Source of the DNA: Halomarina ordinaria
GTDB lineage: Archaea; Halobacteriota; Halobacteria; Halobacteriales; Haloarculaceae
DNA: 64,000 nt
Reading direction: 5' to 3'
Assembly: GCF_030553305.1 (NCBI RefSeq)
Contig: NZ_JARRAH010000001.1
Coordinates: 2,542,001 to 2,606,000 of the forward strand
Every line of letters starts with the position of its first letter. Positions within the stretch are counted from its first letter, which is position 1. Below are positions 41,264 to 51,714 of the stretch, piece by piece. A program made the translations under genes and the position numbers. The notes under the pieces were generated by a model. The model made no database searches and was not told the origin of the DNA. It saw nothing but the letters and a program-made list of their open reading frames with translations.

Positions 41264-43291
41264 ATGAGTACTGAGGACGTCGATCAGAAAGCTCTCGACG
41301 TCTTTCCCGGACGCGTCGTCCGGAAGGATCTCGTTCAAGATATCAAGTCGGGAGTGAACGTCCCCACCTATGTCCTGGAATATCTCATCGGACAATACTG
41401 CGCCACTGACGATGAGGAATCACTTGAGGAGGGGCTGGAAAAAGTCAAACAAATTCTGTCGAAGCACTACGTTCGCCCCGACGAGGCCGAGTACGTCAAA
41501 AGCGAAGTACGCGAGCGAGGGCGATACCGTGTCATCGATAAAGTAACCGTCAGACTCGACGAGCAGCAGGACGCCTACATCGGCTCGTTCGTCAATCTCG
41601 GACTCAACGACGTCGAGGTCAACGAACATCTCGTCAGTAAGCACCCGAAGCTGTTGGGCGGCGGTGTCTGGGCCATCATTGACTTGGAATACCTCCCAGA
41701 CAACGCAAAAAGTCCCAAGAGCTTGTTCGGTATCGAATCGTTCAAACCGATACAGGTGTCGAACCTCGACCTCGACCAACTGAAAGACCGTCGACGAGAA
41801 TTCACGCGCGACGAGTGGATGGATCTTCTCCTCCAGAGCGTCGGGTACGACCCTTCCGCGTTCAGCGACCGCGAGAAGCTACTCTTTCTAACTCGGTGTC
41901 TCCCTCTCGTCGAGTCCAACTACAACTACGTCGAATTAGGGCCCCGCGGAACGGGAAAGAGCTATCTGTACCGTGAAATCAGCCCTCACTCGATCCTCAT
42001 CTCCGGTGGAAAAACCACCGTTGCGAAGCTCTTCCTGAACCTCAATACTGGACGAATCGGTCTCGTTGGCCGTTGGGACGTCGTGGCATTCGACGAGGTC
42101 GGAGGCCTCCAGTTCAGCGACTCTGAAGCGGTCCAGATGCTCAAAGACTACATGGAGTCTGGGAGCTTCTCCCGCGGAACTGAGGAACTCACGGCTCAGG
42201 CTTCGATGGTCTATGTTGGAAACATTGACTTGGATGTCGAAGGCGTTCTCAAGAGCTCCCACCTCTTCGAGCCGTTCCCAGAAGATATGCAGGACCTCGC
42301 CCTCATCGACCGTTTCCACTACTACCTCCCCGGCTGGGAAGTCCCAAAGATGCGGTCCGAGTTCTTCGGTGATCAGTTCGGGTTCATCGTCGATTACTTC
42401 GCCGAGTTTGTCCGCGAACTCCGCAAGGAATCCTATGGCGATGCGATCAACGAGGAGTTCGCATTCGGAGACCACCTGAACCAACGAGACGAAAGGGCCG
42501 TCCGGAAGACGGTATCTGGCCTGCTCAAATTACTCCACCCGCATGGAGAATACACAAAAGAAGAGCTTCGTGAATATCTCGAATTCGCTATGGAGGGACG
42601 TCGTCGCGTCAAAGAACAGTTGAAGCGGATGGGTGGTATGGAGTATCGTGCAGTCGAGTTCTCGTATCTGGACTTAGAAACGAAGGAAGAACTCTACGTT
42701 CCGGTTCCCGAGGAGGCCGATGAGGCTCTCATTCCGCCTGGTACACAGCAAGCAGGGACTGTCTACACTATCGGCGAAAGCGAAGGTCGTCACGCTCCGT
42801 TCCGCATCGAAACACAGACACTCCCTGGCTCTGGCAAAACGAACATCTCGGGGACGCCAGGCAAAAAAATGAAAGAATCGTTCGAGACTGCGTGTGACTA
42901 TCTTCAAGCGAATATGCGGGAACTCCGCCGCGATGAGACGCTGGATGAGTACAATATCAATGTTCAAGTACTCAATCCCTCCGACGCGAATGAAGGAGGC
43001 GAGACGAGTGTCGGCTTGCTTGTAGGAATCGCCTCAGGAATTCTCGATCGACCTGTTCGGTCCCAGACTGTAATTCTGGGTGCTATGAGTCTGATGGGAG
43101 AATTGGTTGCAGTAAGCTCATTGATCGACAAGCTACAATTAGCAGCAGATGCAGGGGCCAAAACCGTGTTACTGCCGGCTAAAAACAAAGAGGATATGGC
43201 GAAGATACCGGACGAGCTTCTTGATCAGCTTCAGCTTGTTTTCTACACAGATCCACTTGACGCCGCTAGCAAAGCAATTCAGATAGACTGA
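41264..43291 (+). CDS. brxL: BREX Lon-like AAA+ protein BrxL
   Basis: 675 residues. The AAA+ core has Walker A GPRGTGKSY (about 226) followed by the BrxL hallmark HSILISGGKTTVAKLFLN and GLVGRWDVVAFDEVGG (about 275). The C-terminal Lon-like protease domain (about 560-675) has a candidate Ser in GGETSVG (about 580) and Lys in LIDKLQLA (about 623), so the Ser-Lys dyad appears intact. BrxL marks type 1 BREX and is a DNA-binding hexamer-forming AAA+ effector. A TATATA sequence immediately precedes the ATG. Confidence 0.93.
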   Translation: MSTEDVDQKALDVFPGRVVRKDLVQDIKSGVNVPTYVLEYLIGQYCATDDEESLEEGLEKVKQILSKHYVRPDEAEYVKSEVRERGRYRVIDKVTVRLDEQQDAYIGSFVNLGLNDVEVNEHLVSKHPKLLGGGVWAIIDLEYLPDNAKSPKSLFGIESFKPIQVSNLDLDQLKDRRREFTRDEWMDLLLQSVGYDPSAFSDREKLLFLTRCLPLVESNYNYVELGPRGTGKSYLYREISPHSILISGGKTTVAKLFLNLNTGRIGLVGRWDVVAFDEVGGLQFSDSEAVQMLKDYMESGSFSRGTEELTAQASMVYVGNIDLDVEGVLKSSHLFEPFPEDMQDLALIDRFHYYLPGWEVPKMRSEFFGDQFGFIVDYFAEFVRELRKESYGDAINEEFAFGDHLNQRDERAVRKTVSGLLKLLHPHGEYTKEELREYLEFAMEGRRRVKEQLKRMGGMEYRAVEFSYLDLETKEELYVPVPEEADEALIPPGTQQAGTVYTIGESEGRHAPFRIETQTLPGSGKTNISGTPGKKMKESFETACDYLQANMRELRRDETLDEYNINVQVLNPSDANEGGETSVGLLVGIASGILDRPVRSQTVILGAMSLMGELVAVSSLIDKLQLAADAGAKTVLLPAKNKEDMAKIPDELLDQLQLVFYTDPLDAASKAIQID

Positions 43292-43449
43292 ACGCGGCAA
43301 GAGACTCTCTGATGCGGTGATCCAGGGATAGCGATGGTCGATTGAGTCCTTGAACTCTCTTTACATTGCCGAGAACTAATTGTGGTCCTCCCAAGCTGTC
43401 AGTCTCGCCAAGAGTGAAGTGTGGCCGATATCTTGGTAGGGAGTGTTCG

Positions 43450-46400
43450 ATGGATTCAACACTTCTTACCGGTCCGAAACACGCCCGATTGGAACAGCGG
43501 GCATTTCAGCGGGCTAATGACATTGCAACTGATTCCCTGGGCAGTATTCTCTACATAACTCGGAACGACGCTCGCCGCAGTGCGGTTGAGGATAGCTGGG
43601 CCGCGTCGCACGACCCGCTTCGTCTTCGTGCCGAGACACTTGATGCGGTCATTCGCGAGTGGTACGAGGACCTCAACGGTCTGGTCCAACCACTCTCAGG
43701 GCAGCTGAACCGCCGGCTCACGGAGTACGGACTCGACAGAACTACGGCCGAAACGACAGGGGCTCTCGCCGGCGAACCCGCCTCGGCTGCCCTCGCGGAT
43801 TCGTTCAGTAGTCGCTTTTCACTCTTCGACGACGCCGGCGTCGGGACTGCCGACGCGCTGGCAGCGGAGTTCGAGGGCTCAGCGCTTGATGACCGTATTG
43901 CGACAGCCACCGTCGACGCCTATCGTCACTACCGGGATCTCCACGCCGACTACGTCGATGAGTGGGTCTGTACCCGGGGAGAGATGTTCCACGCCGTCGC
44001 TTCGACAGAGCGGTCGCTCTCGGCACTCTCACCGGAACTGGATGTCGTCGTCCTCTCTGGGTATCACGAGTTCCGCCCCGTCGAACGTCGCGTCATCGAA
44101 CGAATCGTCGATGAACTCCCGATGATCGCACTGCTACCACTCCATCAGGATGACCGGACTGGTGTCGACGCCGTGGCGGAAGACGCCCTAGAAATTTACG
44201 AATCGCTGGACTTCGAGACGGTAGAACTCGATCACACCGATGATGCCGGGCGGGCCTTCGGAACGATCACCCAAGCTCTCTATCGCCCGAACCCCGACAC
44301 TATTCCGACTCCTGATGCTCTGCGATGGCGGGAACTCCCCACGCCCGAGCGTGAAATTCGCTTCGTAGCCCGCGAACTCCGAACTGAGCTGGCCATTGGA
44401 CGGGATCCCGACGACCTCGCCGTCGTCGTTCCGGGTACCGAGGCCTATTCGGGCTACGTTGAGGACACGTTCGATACATTCGACATTCCGCACGTCACGA
44501 CCGCCGCCTCACAGTTGGATCGGACTTTCACCGGAAGTGTCGTACACGATCTCCTGAACCTTGCCGAACCCGACTCCCGTGCCGAGGACCTCACGTCCCT
44601 GCTGGCGAATCCACTGGTCGATGTTGTCGAGGCCAACCAGGCCAACGCCGTCACGGCAGCTGCTCGCCGGCGTGACACGGTTTCGGTGTCGCCCCTGCTC
44701 GATGACGTCGACGACGAGGCCGCGGCGGTGATCGAGGATCTGCTGGCCACACTGGAGACGCTCCGAACGGGCGACGTCGAGGATGCAACCGAGACGCTCC
44801 GACGGCTGTTGGACGACCAGTTCGACCTGGAGGCGGCAACGGAGGACTACGCCAGCGGTGCCGAGCAAGCTGTCGAACTGCGGGCCCACGACCTCGTGGA
44901 CGAGGTCCTCTCCTCGTTCGAGTCGCTGGCGGCCGTCAGTAGCGACCTCTCTCCATTGGCACTGCTCACTCGCGCCTTCGACGGCGTGCCGATTCGGGTC
45001 CCGCAACGTGCTGCCGGCGGCCACATCGAAGTGATGGGGTTGCTCGACGCCCGGATGCGGTCCTTCGAGAAGGTATTCCTCGTGGGGCTGACGAGTGACC
45101 ATTTCCCGGTGACGCCAGAACGGCCGGCCTTCTTTGAGGAGATGACGGACATCCACCCGCGATTCGACACCGGAGACGAGCGACTCCGTGGCCGCTATCT
45201 CTTCGCGACGCTGCTCGCGAACGTCGACGAACTCACGATCACCACGCCCGAAACGGGCGACGACGAATCTGCCGTCGTCCGGTCACCGATCCTCGACGAA
45301 CTTCAGCGCGTGACTGGAATCGAACCCGAAGACGGCGTCGACAACCGGGTGGGCTCCCGCGAAGACCTCCAGCGACACGTCGCTGAGACCACCGACCGAC
45401 GTGCGGCAGTCAGCCGCGCCGGCGACCGAGGCGACCTCTCACCCGAGCAGACCAAGCGCACAGACCGGGGGCTTCGTTGTGCGGACAACAGGGGAACGAC
45501 TGGCCTCTCCGAACACGACGGCGTGGTGGAACCCGAGACCGTCGCAGAGGTGTATCCCCCGTCGGAGCGGGAACCCTACAGCGCTAGTCGGATCGAGAGA
45601 TACGTCGAGTGTGGCTTCAAATTCTACGCTGACAAGGTTCTCGGAATCGAAGATCCCGACGACGTTGAGGTCGTCCCTACACCCCTCGAAACCGGGTCGT
45701 ACGTTCACGACGTCCTCGAACGGTTTTTCGCGGATTTACAGGACGAGACCGAGGATGGTGTCGATCTCACAGACTTCGACCGGGACGACCTGGCGACGCA
45801 CCTTCGCGAGATCGCCGTCGAGGAACTCCGGGATGCTGACTTCGGGTACGAGGGCCTGTTCCACGAGCGGTGGAAGGCGGAGCTGTTCGCGGGTCTCGGT
45901 GACGATGGGAGCGCTCCGTACGAGGCCGGGAGCAAACCCCACAACGCGCCGGAACAGGGGTTGTTCACTACCTTCCTCGACAATGAACTCTCGCGAGATA
46001 GCGTCGCCCGCCCACACCTGTTAGAGGCACCGTTCGGCGAGGGGCTCCCCGACTCGGATGCGGGTCCGTTCACAGTTGAGCGACCGGACGGTTCGACCGT
46101 CTCGATTCGTGGATACATCGACCGCGTCGACGTGAGCCGGGATGGCGAGCAACCGATACTCACGCTGTACGACTACAAGACTGGTCGAGCACCGTATATG
46201 ACCAAGACGACTGGCGGCACGAAGTTCCAGCTCCCCATCTATCTGCTCGCTGCGGCCAACGTCGTCGACGGTGATCTGTTCGAGCAGGGATCGCTTTCAG
46301 CGACGTACTATCAGGTGCGACCCCCCAACGACCTCAAGGTTCCACGCGGAGTCGAGTCGAAGTTCGATTCAGAGGTCGAACTCCGTCGTTTCCTGAACGA

Positions 46401-46638
46401 TGTCGTTCCGGAGTGGTTGGGCCAGATCGACGAGGCGATCGGGAACGGACGGTTCCATACAACGCTCCTCTCTGCTCGGGGTGCGAACTGCCGATACTGT
46501 GACTACCGGCGGGCGTGCGATGTCCGCCATCACCGCAAGCGGGAGTTCGTCGGCGAGGTTCACGAGGACGATGCTGCGTACGTTCCGCTCCGTGTTCGCG
46601 ACGACGAGGACATCGAGGCGGTGATGAGCGATGACTGA
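43450..46638 (+). CDS. addB: AddB-like PD-(D/E)XK nuclease / inactivated helicase
   Basis: 1062 residues from ATG 43450. The N-terminal and central regions resemble the non-catalytic helicase fold of AddB/RexB. The C-terminal RecB-type nuclease has SASRIERYVECGFKFYADKVL (about 707-727), ETGSYVHDVLERFF, GYIDRVDV and LYDYKTG (about 907). An iron-sulfur cluster is implied by the Cys at about 717 together with C-x2-C-x5-C (CRYCDYRRAC, about 1013-1022), as in AddB. It overlaps addA by 8 bases. Expected role: processing of DNA ends, either repair or degradation of linear invader DNA. Confidence 0.85.
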   Translation: MDSTLLTGPKHARLEQRAFQRANDIATDSLGSILYITRNDARRSAVEDSWAASHDPLRLRAETLDAVIREWYEDLNGLVQPLSGQLNRRLTEYGLDRTTAETTGALAGEPASAALADSFSSRFSLFDDAGVGTADALAAEFEGSALDDRIATATVDAYRHYRDLHADYVDEWVCTRGEMFHAVASTERSLSALSPELDVVVLSGYHEFRPVERRVIERIVDELPMIALLPLHQDDRTGVDAVAEDALEIYESLDFETVELDHTDDAGRAFGTITQALYRPNPDTIPTPDALRWRELPTPEREIRFVARELRTELAIGRDPDDLAVVVPGTEAYSGYVEDTFDTFDIPHVTTAASQLDRTFTGSVVHDLLNLAEPDSRAEDLTSLLANPLVDVVEANQANAVTAAARRRDTVSVSPLLDDVDDEAAAVIEDLLATLETLRTGDVEDATETLRRLLDDQFDLEAATEDYASGAEQAVELRAHDLVDEVLSSFESLAAVSSDLSPLALLTRAFDGVPIRVPQRAAGGHIEVMGLLDARMRSFEKVFLVGLTSDHFPVTPERPAFFEEMTDIHPRFDTGDERLRGRYLFATLLANVDELTITTPETGDDESAVVRSPILDELQRVTGIEPEDGVDNRVGSREDLQRHVAETTDRRAAVSRAGDRGDLSPEQTKRTDRGLRCADNRGTTGLSEHDGVVEPETVAEVYPPSEREPYSASRIERYVECGFKFYADKVLGIEDPDDVEVVPTPLETGSYVHDVLERFFADLQDETEDGVDLTDFDRDDLATHLREIAVEELRDADFGYEGLFHERWKAELFAGLGDDGSAPYEAGSKPHNAPEQGLFTTFLDNELSRDSVARPHLLEAPFGEGLPDSDAGPFTVERPDGSTVSIRGYIDRVDVSRDGEQPILTLYDYKTGRAPYMTKTTGGTKFQLPIYLLAAANVVDGDLFEQGSLSATYYQVRPPNDLKVPRGVESKFDSEVELRRFLNDVVPEWLGQIDEAIGNGRFHTTLLSARGANCRYCDYRRACDVRHHRKREFVGEVHEDDAAYVPLRVRDDEDIEAVMSDD

Positions 46639-49600
46639 GGAACCCAAGGAGATTCAGCTCACAGGGGAACAGAAGGATGCGCTCGTCCAGGGCCGGAACG
46701 TCGCGATCACTGCCGGCGCCGGGACCGGGAAGACGACGACGCTGACCGAGCGGTACGTGACGATACTGGCCGAAAACCCGTCGCTCACCCCGGAGAATAT
46801 CGTCACGATCACCTTCACACGAAAGGCCGCTACCGAACTGACCGAGCGCGTCCGGGAACAGGTGTACGACCGACTCGAAGCCGTCGATTCACCAGAGGCC
46901 TACCACCGCTGGCGAAACGTCCTCGACGATTTGGAGGATGGCTACGTTCACACCATTCACGCGTTCTGTACCCGGCTCTTGCGAGAACGGGCCGTCGAGG
47001 CCCCGGTCCCGCTCGGGTTTGACGTGCTCGATGAAGACGGCGCCGCGACACTCCAACGCGAGGTCGTGACCGAGTTCCTCGAACGAAACCAGGATGATGA
47101 CGATGTCGCGCTCCTCGCTCAGATCTGGGGTCGCGACCAGTTGGTCGCCGTACTCGCAGGACTACTTGACGAACGCCCACAGAGCGAGGCCGTTCTCGAT
47201 GAGTGGGGTGACGCCCAGGTTGACGACTACGTCGACGTCCTCTGGGAGGTCGTCTGTGACCTCGACGTTGCCGATGCTCGAAAGACGCTGTATGCGGACG
47301 GACTCATCGAGCTGCTACGCACGGTCGCGGGTCGCGTCGACCGCGAGGCCGCGATCTCCGATGAGGATGGCCTTCGAGCCTACCGGACCTTCACTGAGGT
47401 CGCGACCACACTCCCTGACGAGCCTAAAGAGAGCGATCCTCGCGACTGTCAGCGGGCAATCCTCGAGCTTTACGAGGCCTGTGAGAAGGAGAACGGCGGC
47501 CTGTACAGCAGTTCCGGGTACGTCGTCGGTGATCGGAACGATTGGGGTGAGTACGGTGACGTCTACGATGACTTGAAGGACGCCATCGACGCGGTCATCT
47601 CGGCCGTTGAGTCACATGTGGATGCGGTCGAGACGACGCCCGGCGAACTGGAATCGAATAGTGCTCACTACGCGCTCGCTCTGATGCGGGTCTTCGACGA
47701 CCTACTTGCAGCCTACACAGCTGAGAAGGAGCGCCGCGATACGCTCGACTTCCCTGACGTGATCGAGACGACCCTCGAATTCTTGCGAGCCACCGATGCG
47801 GTTACGAAGCGGCTTCGAGAGCAGTTTGCGGCCGTGATGGTCGACGAGTTCCAGGACACGGATCCGCGCCAGTGGGAGCTGGTCAAGCTCCTCACGGGCG
47901 TCGAGGAAGGGACAGCGTCGAACGTCTTCCTGGTTGGCGACGAGAAACAGAGCATCTACGGATTCCGTGGGGCCGACGTGACGACGTTTGGGGAGGCAAG
48001 AGCGGAACTTCAGGCCGTCAATGAAGCGCGTGGCGTCGACGACGTTCCCGACAACGACGCCGAGAGTCCGACGACGCTCGAACTCTCCGGGAACTTCCGG
48101 ACGCTGGACGAGCCGCTGTCGTTTCTAAACGAGCTCTTCGAGTACCTGTTCCAGCCGGAGGGTGACCACCACGCACCCTTCGAAGCGCCACCACAGGAGC
48201 TGACCACGGAGCGCGACCGGGTCGAAAACATCGAGGGACTGACCGGCAGCGTCGAGTATCTCGCTGTCCCCGACGACGCCGATACGGCGGCGGAGCTCTT
48301 TGGCGACGACCATCCGGTCGCCGAAGGAGCGCTTGACCACACCATCGAGGCCGAGGCGCAAGCGCTCGCTGCTCGACTGACTCATCTGTTCGACGATCCG
48401 CCGACAATCCAAGACCCCGACACAGGTGTTCATCGCGACGCCACACCCGACGACGTTGCGATCCTCCTCCGCCGGCGAACACATCTGGATCGGTATCAGC
48501 GGGCGCTCGAGGAGTACGACATTCCCTACACTGTCGTCGGTGGCGTCGGGTTCTACGATACGCCCGAGGTCCAGGCGCTCACGAACCTGCTTCGGGTGCT
48601 TGGTGACCCACGGGACGACGTTTCCCTCTACGGGGTGCTTCGGTCACCGTTGTTCGGGTTCACCGATGATCGCCTCGCACCGGCGGTCGCGGAGGCCGAG
48701 TCAGTGTGGGACGCGCTCGGCGAGACGGACGACCCGCAACTGGCGGAGGCCTTCGACCTCCTGTCGAGGTGGCGGACCCTCAGTGGCTGCGCGACGCCGT
48801 CCGAGGATGGCGTCCTCCCGTGGAACCGCCTGCTGTCGCGCGTGATTGACGATACTGGCTATTTAGCGAGCGTAAGCGCTGACGAACGCGGTCGACAGGC
48901 CGTCGCGAACGTCGAGAAGTTCCGCGATCAGGTCCGCACCTGGAGCGAGAACGGGGTTCACACCACTGCCGGATTGCTCCACCGTATCGACCGACAAGTC
49001 GAAATCGACCCCCGTGAGGGGGAGGCCGATATTCCCGGAGACGTCGAGGGCGTTCGGATAATGACGATCCATTCTGCGAAAGGACTCGAGTTTCCGATCG
49101 TCACCGTCCCCGATCTCGGGAGTGACCTCAACTTCGGTCGCTCCGTCGACGACCATGGGTACGTTCAACTCGTGGACGGAACTGATGACGCGCCGCCGGT
49201 GCCGGCGGTTGGTGGGCCGAATCCGAGCGATGCGTTTTCGATCGAGAAGACGGCCGTCCACGAATACGCCGATCGGCAGTCGCGTCCTCAGGAACGGGCG
49301 GAGTCGAAACGGCTCCTCTACGTTGCGTGTACACGAACGCGGGATCACCTCTTCCTCTGCGGCACGCACGATATCGACGTCGACGAGTCCGGGACAATCG
49401 AACTCGGCGAGCCTGCAGCCTTCGACGACGCAGACCGGTGGCGCGACTGGTTACAGCCAGCCCTCCTCGACGGAGCACTCGTCGCCGAGGCGGTTCGAGA
49501 TGGACAGGCCCGTGGCGAGATGGATAGGGCCAGCTATACCGTTCGTAGGCCGCCGCACCCAGTAGACTGGGATACTGATGCCAACGCTGTGGATTCTCCG

Positions 49601-50272
49601 CCCGAGATTTCGATACCCTCGCCACCGACGCTGGCGCCGGCGAAGCGGATTGCGGCTACGGCACTCGTGAATGCGGTGGCGGATGCGTCTACGGACGGTC
49701 ACAGTTACTCTCAGCGTGAGGGGTCGGCCGGACTGAGCCCCACGACGTTTGGGACGGTCGTCCACCGGATTAACGAACTCCGCCCACCGAGAGACGACTG
49801 GCCAACCCTGATTCGACGTCTGAGTCGGATGGCCGGTGAGGAGCCGACGGAAACAGACCTCAAGGACGCTGTCGATCACGCTACTGATGCGGTCGAATTT
49901 GTGGACCAAGTTGAGACCAATTCCCAGCTCCAAGCGGTCTACGACGAATACTCTGTTGTCGCTCGAATTGGTGAGTCGCGGATCGTTGGTGATATCGACC
50001 GACTGCTTGTCACTCCAGACGCATACCACATTATCGACTACAAGACCAACGACCTCTCATCTACGACGTCGGATGATCTAGCAGAACACTATCGACCTCA
50101 GATGCTCGCGTACGCGCTGGCTCTCCTACAGCATAATCCCGATCGCAGTATTCGTGCCTCACTTCGATTCACCGATGCCGGCATCGAAGAACGGTTTGAA
50201 TGGGGCCCGAGCGAGCACTCTGTAATCGAATCTGACCTTCGTTCTATGGCGGAATTGATTTCTGAATATTGA
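46631..50272 (+). CDS. addA: AddA-like UvrD-family helicase-nuclease
   Basis: 1213 residues. SF1A helicase motifs: Walker A AGAGTGKTTTL (about 28-38), TFTRKAATEL (about 63), DEFQDTDPRQW (about 403), VRIMTIHSAKGLEFPIV (about 805) and LLYVACTRTRDHL (about 895). The C-terminal PD-(D/E)XK nuclease has GDIDRLL and IIDYKTND (about 1122-1138). The domain order and size match AddA. Together with AddB it forms a complete dual-nuclease complex directly downstream of BREX; linkage to defence is inferred from position. Confidence 0.88.
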   Translation: MTEEPKEIQLTGEQKDALVQGRNVAITAGAGTGKTTTLTERYVTILAENPSLTPENIVTITFTRKAATELTERVREQVYDRLEAVDSPEAYHRWRNVLDDLEDGYVHTIHAFCTRLLRERAVEAPVPLGFDVLDEDGAATLQREVVTEFLERNQDDDDVALLAQIWGRDQLVAVLAGLLDERPQSEAVLDEWGDAQVDDYVDVLWEVVCDLDVADARKTLYADGLIELLRTVAGRVDREAAISDEDGLRAYRTFTEVATTLPDEPKESDPRDCQRAILELYEACEKENGGLYSSSGYVVGDRNDWGEYGDVYDDLKDAIDAVISAVESHVDAVETTPGELESNSAHYALALMRVFDDLLAAYTAEKERRDTLDFPDVIETTLEFLRATDAVTKRLREQFAAVMVDEFQDTDPRQWELVKLLTGVEEGTASNVFLVGDEKQSIYGFRGADVTTFGEARAELQAVNEARGVDDVPDNDAESPTTLELSGNFRTLDEPLSFLNELFEYLFQPEGDHHAPFEAPPQELTTERDRVENIEGLTGSVEYLAVPDDADTAAELFGDDHPVAEGALDHTIEAEAQALAARLTHLFDDPPTIQDPDTGVHRDATPDDVAILLRRRTHLDRYQRALEEYDIPYTVVGGVGFYDTPEVQALTNLLRVLGDPRDDVSLYGVLRSPLFGFTDDRLAPAVAEAESVWDALGETDDPQLAEAFDLLSRWRTLSGCATPSEDGVLPWNRLLSRVIDDTGYLASVSADERGRQAVANVEKFRDQVRTWSENGVHTTAGLLHRIDRQVEIDPREGEADIPGDVEGVRIMTIHSAKGLEFPIVTVPDLGSDLNFGRSVDDHGYVQLVDGTDDAPPVPAVGGPNPSDAFSIEKTAVHEYADRQSRPQERAESKRLLYVACTRTRDHLFLCGTHDIDVDESGTIELGEPAAFDDADRWRDWLQPALLDGALVAEAVRDGQARGEMDRASYTVRRPPHPVDWDTDANAVDSPPEISIPSPPTLAPAKRIAATALVNAVADASTDGHSYSQREGSAGLSPTTFGTVVHRINELRPPRDDWPTLIRRLSRMAGEEPTETDLKDAVDHATDAVEFVDQVETNSQLQAVYDEYSVVARIGESRIVGDIDRLLVTPDAYHIIDYKTNDLSSTTSDDLAEHYRPQMLAYALALLQHNPDRSIRASLRFTDAGIEERFEWGPSEHSVIESDLRSMAELISEY

Positions 50273-50613
50273 TACTCGGTCAGAATAGAAGTCCTCACCT
50301 GACGAGACTCCCCATCGATTCAAACGGTCTCAATGCGGATGACCGATTTCACTCATTCTAGTGGGGTAGTCTAGCCAGCCTCCGTAATGGCTCAGGCAAT
50401 TCAGACACCACTCTACTATGATAGACCAAGCTCAGCAGTGAATGGACGAACACCAGATGACGAGGTGCTGAACTAGATACATCGTTATCATATACCCCAA
50501 ATTCGGGGTTAGAAGGTCTTTATACGCCGGATTTTCATTTTCGCGACGAAGGGGGAACTAATATACGGTCTGGTGTGCGACAATCAATCAACAACGCTGC
50601 CGGAGGTATCCTA
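50273..50613. other. 341-base intergenic region with promoter-like sequence
   Basis: It contains an ACCCC-AAATTC-GGGGT palindrome (50494-50509) and a TATA-like CTTTATAC (50518-50525). It ends in GGAGGT seven bases before ATG 50614. The base composition is AT-richer than the addAB genes. It is probably the promoter of the next operon. Confidence 0.5.
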
Positions 50614-51711
50614 ATGCACATCCCAGAAGGACAATACAATCTCAAGGAGTTCTGTCGAGTGATCTTCGACTCGCCAGAGCGTGTCCTCGAAGGGTACCAC
50701 GGCCAGCGCATCAAATCCTTCCTCTACCTCTCTGACGATGGCTGGCGTGACTACCTTGACGAACATTACGAGACTGAGGACCTCGGCGGCATCACGAAGT
50801 TCGTCGGCAAGTATAGGAACCGAAAGGGTGCGGAGCAGCCGGCAAAATTCTACGCTGGACAGTATAAAGACGATCTTCAGATGGTGTTGACTGCCGAAAC
50901 GGAGGAAGCGATTAGGCAGTCGCTCCGTCCAGTTTCGGAGCACAGCGATTGCTTGTCGCCGATGCCGATTATGACTGAGGATTTCCAGACGATGAACGAA
51001 ATTGTCCTCAGTACCTACGACGATATGCGGATTTCCGAGTTTAAATCAAAGCGTGTGCCAAGCCTTGCTGACGCTCGAACGCGACCGGATGTTGACCGGG
51101 AAATCGAATACAAAGGCGCTGATGGTCGGGATCGACTCGATGAATTCCGTGATGAGTATGGGGTTGTCCCGACTCGGATTCAGTACGAACACGAGAACGT
51201 CTCGATCCGAATCGACACGTCCGGCAAGTTCACGCTCGAAACCGTCAACAAAGAGAGCTTCAACATCCTGTTTGACCTGCTGAGCGAGGTCGTGGTAAAT
51301 GTGCTCGAATTGCTGGATGTGGCGAATCAGATTAAGTTCGAGAAGCGAGAGGTGGTGCCGGGAAACTTGAAAGTGCAAGTGCCGGAGGTGAGTTCTGGTG
51401 AGATAGATTTTGATCAGCAAGTGTCGTTGATGCAGGCAGAGAATTTTATCAAGGGTACAAAGAACAGTGATGACCTGAATTTCAGCTTCACGGACGTCAC
51501 CAAGCAGGCTGGATCGCTCGACTTCTCTGCGCAAGTTACTGACGAAAACCGAGGCTCCTTATTCAATGTGAGTGCGACCGAGGAGTCGATGCGTATCGTG
51601 CCGAAACACGACTGCTCGTTCCCGTCTCTTGTTGAGTTCTATCTAGCCGTGATACAGCTGTTAGATGGTGGCGCCGAAATGCGACTGTACGAATCTCAGT
51701 CAGCAGCCTAA
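50614..51711 (+). CDS. Hypothetical protein paired with a PD-(D/E)XK nuclease
   Basis: 365 residues. The ATG at 50614 has a strong GGAGGT upstream, which decides the start. The N-terminal part is helical with aromatic clusters (SFLYLSDDGWRDYLDEHY). The C-terminal part is beta-rich with a long helix (ESFNILFDLLSEVVVNVLELL), possibly a dimerisation element. No known domain recognised. The nuclease gene starts three bases after its stop, so the two are one operon; it may be the recognition or regulatory subunit. Confidence 0.65.
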   Translation: MHIPEGQYNLKEFCRVIFDSPERVLEGYHGQRIKSFLYLSDDGWRDYLDEHYETEDLGGITKFVGKYRNRKGAEQPAKFYAGQYKDDLQMVLTAETEEAIRQSLRPVSEHSDCLSPMPIMTEDFQTMNEIVLSTYDDMRISEFKSKRVPSLADARTRPDVDREIEYKGADGRDRLDEFRDEYGVVPTRIQYEHENVSIRIDTSGKFTLETVNKESFNILFDLLSEVVVNVLELLDVANQIKFEKREVVPGNLKVQVPEVSSGEIDFDQQVSLMQAENFIKGTKNSDDLNFSFTDVTKQAGSLDFSAQVTDENRGSLFNVSATEESMRIVPKHDCSFPSLVEFYLAVIQLLDGGAEMRLYESQSAA

Positions 51712-51714
51712 CGC

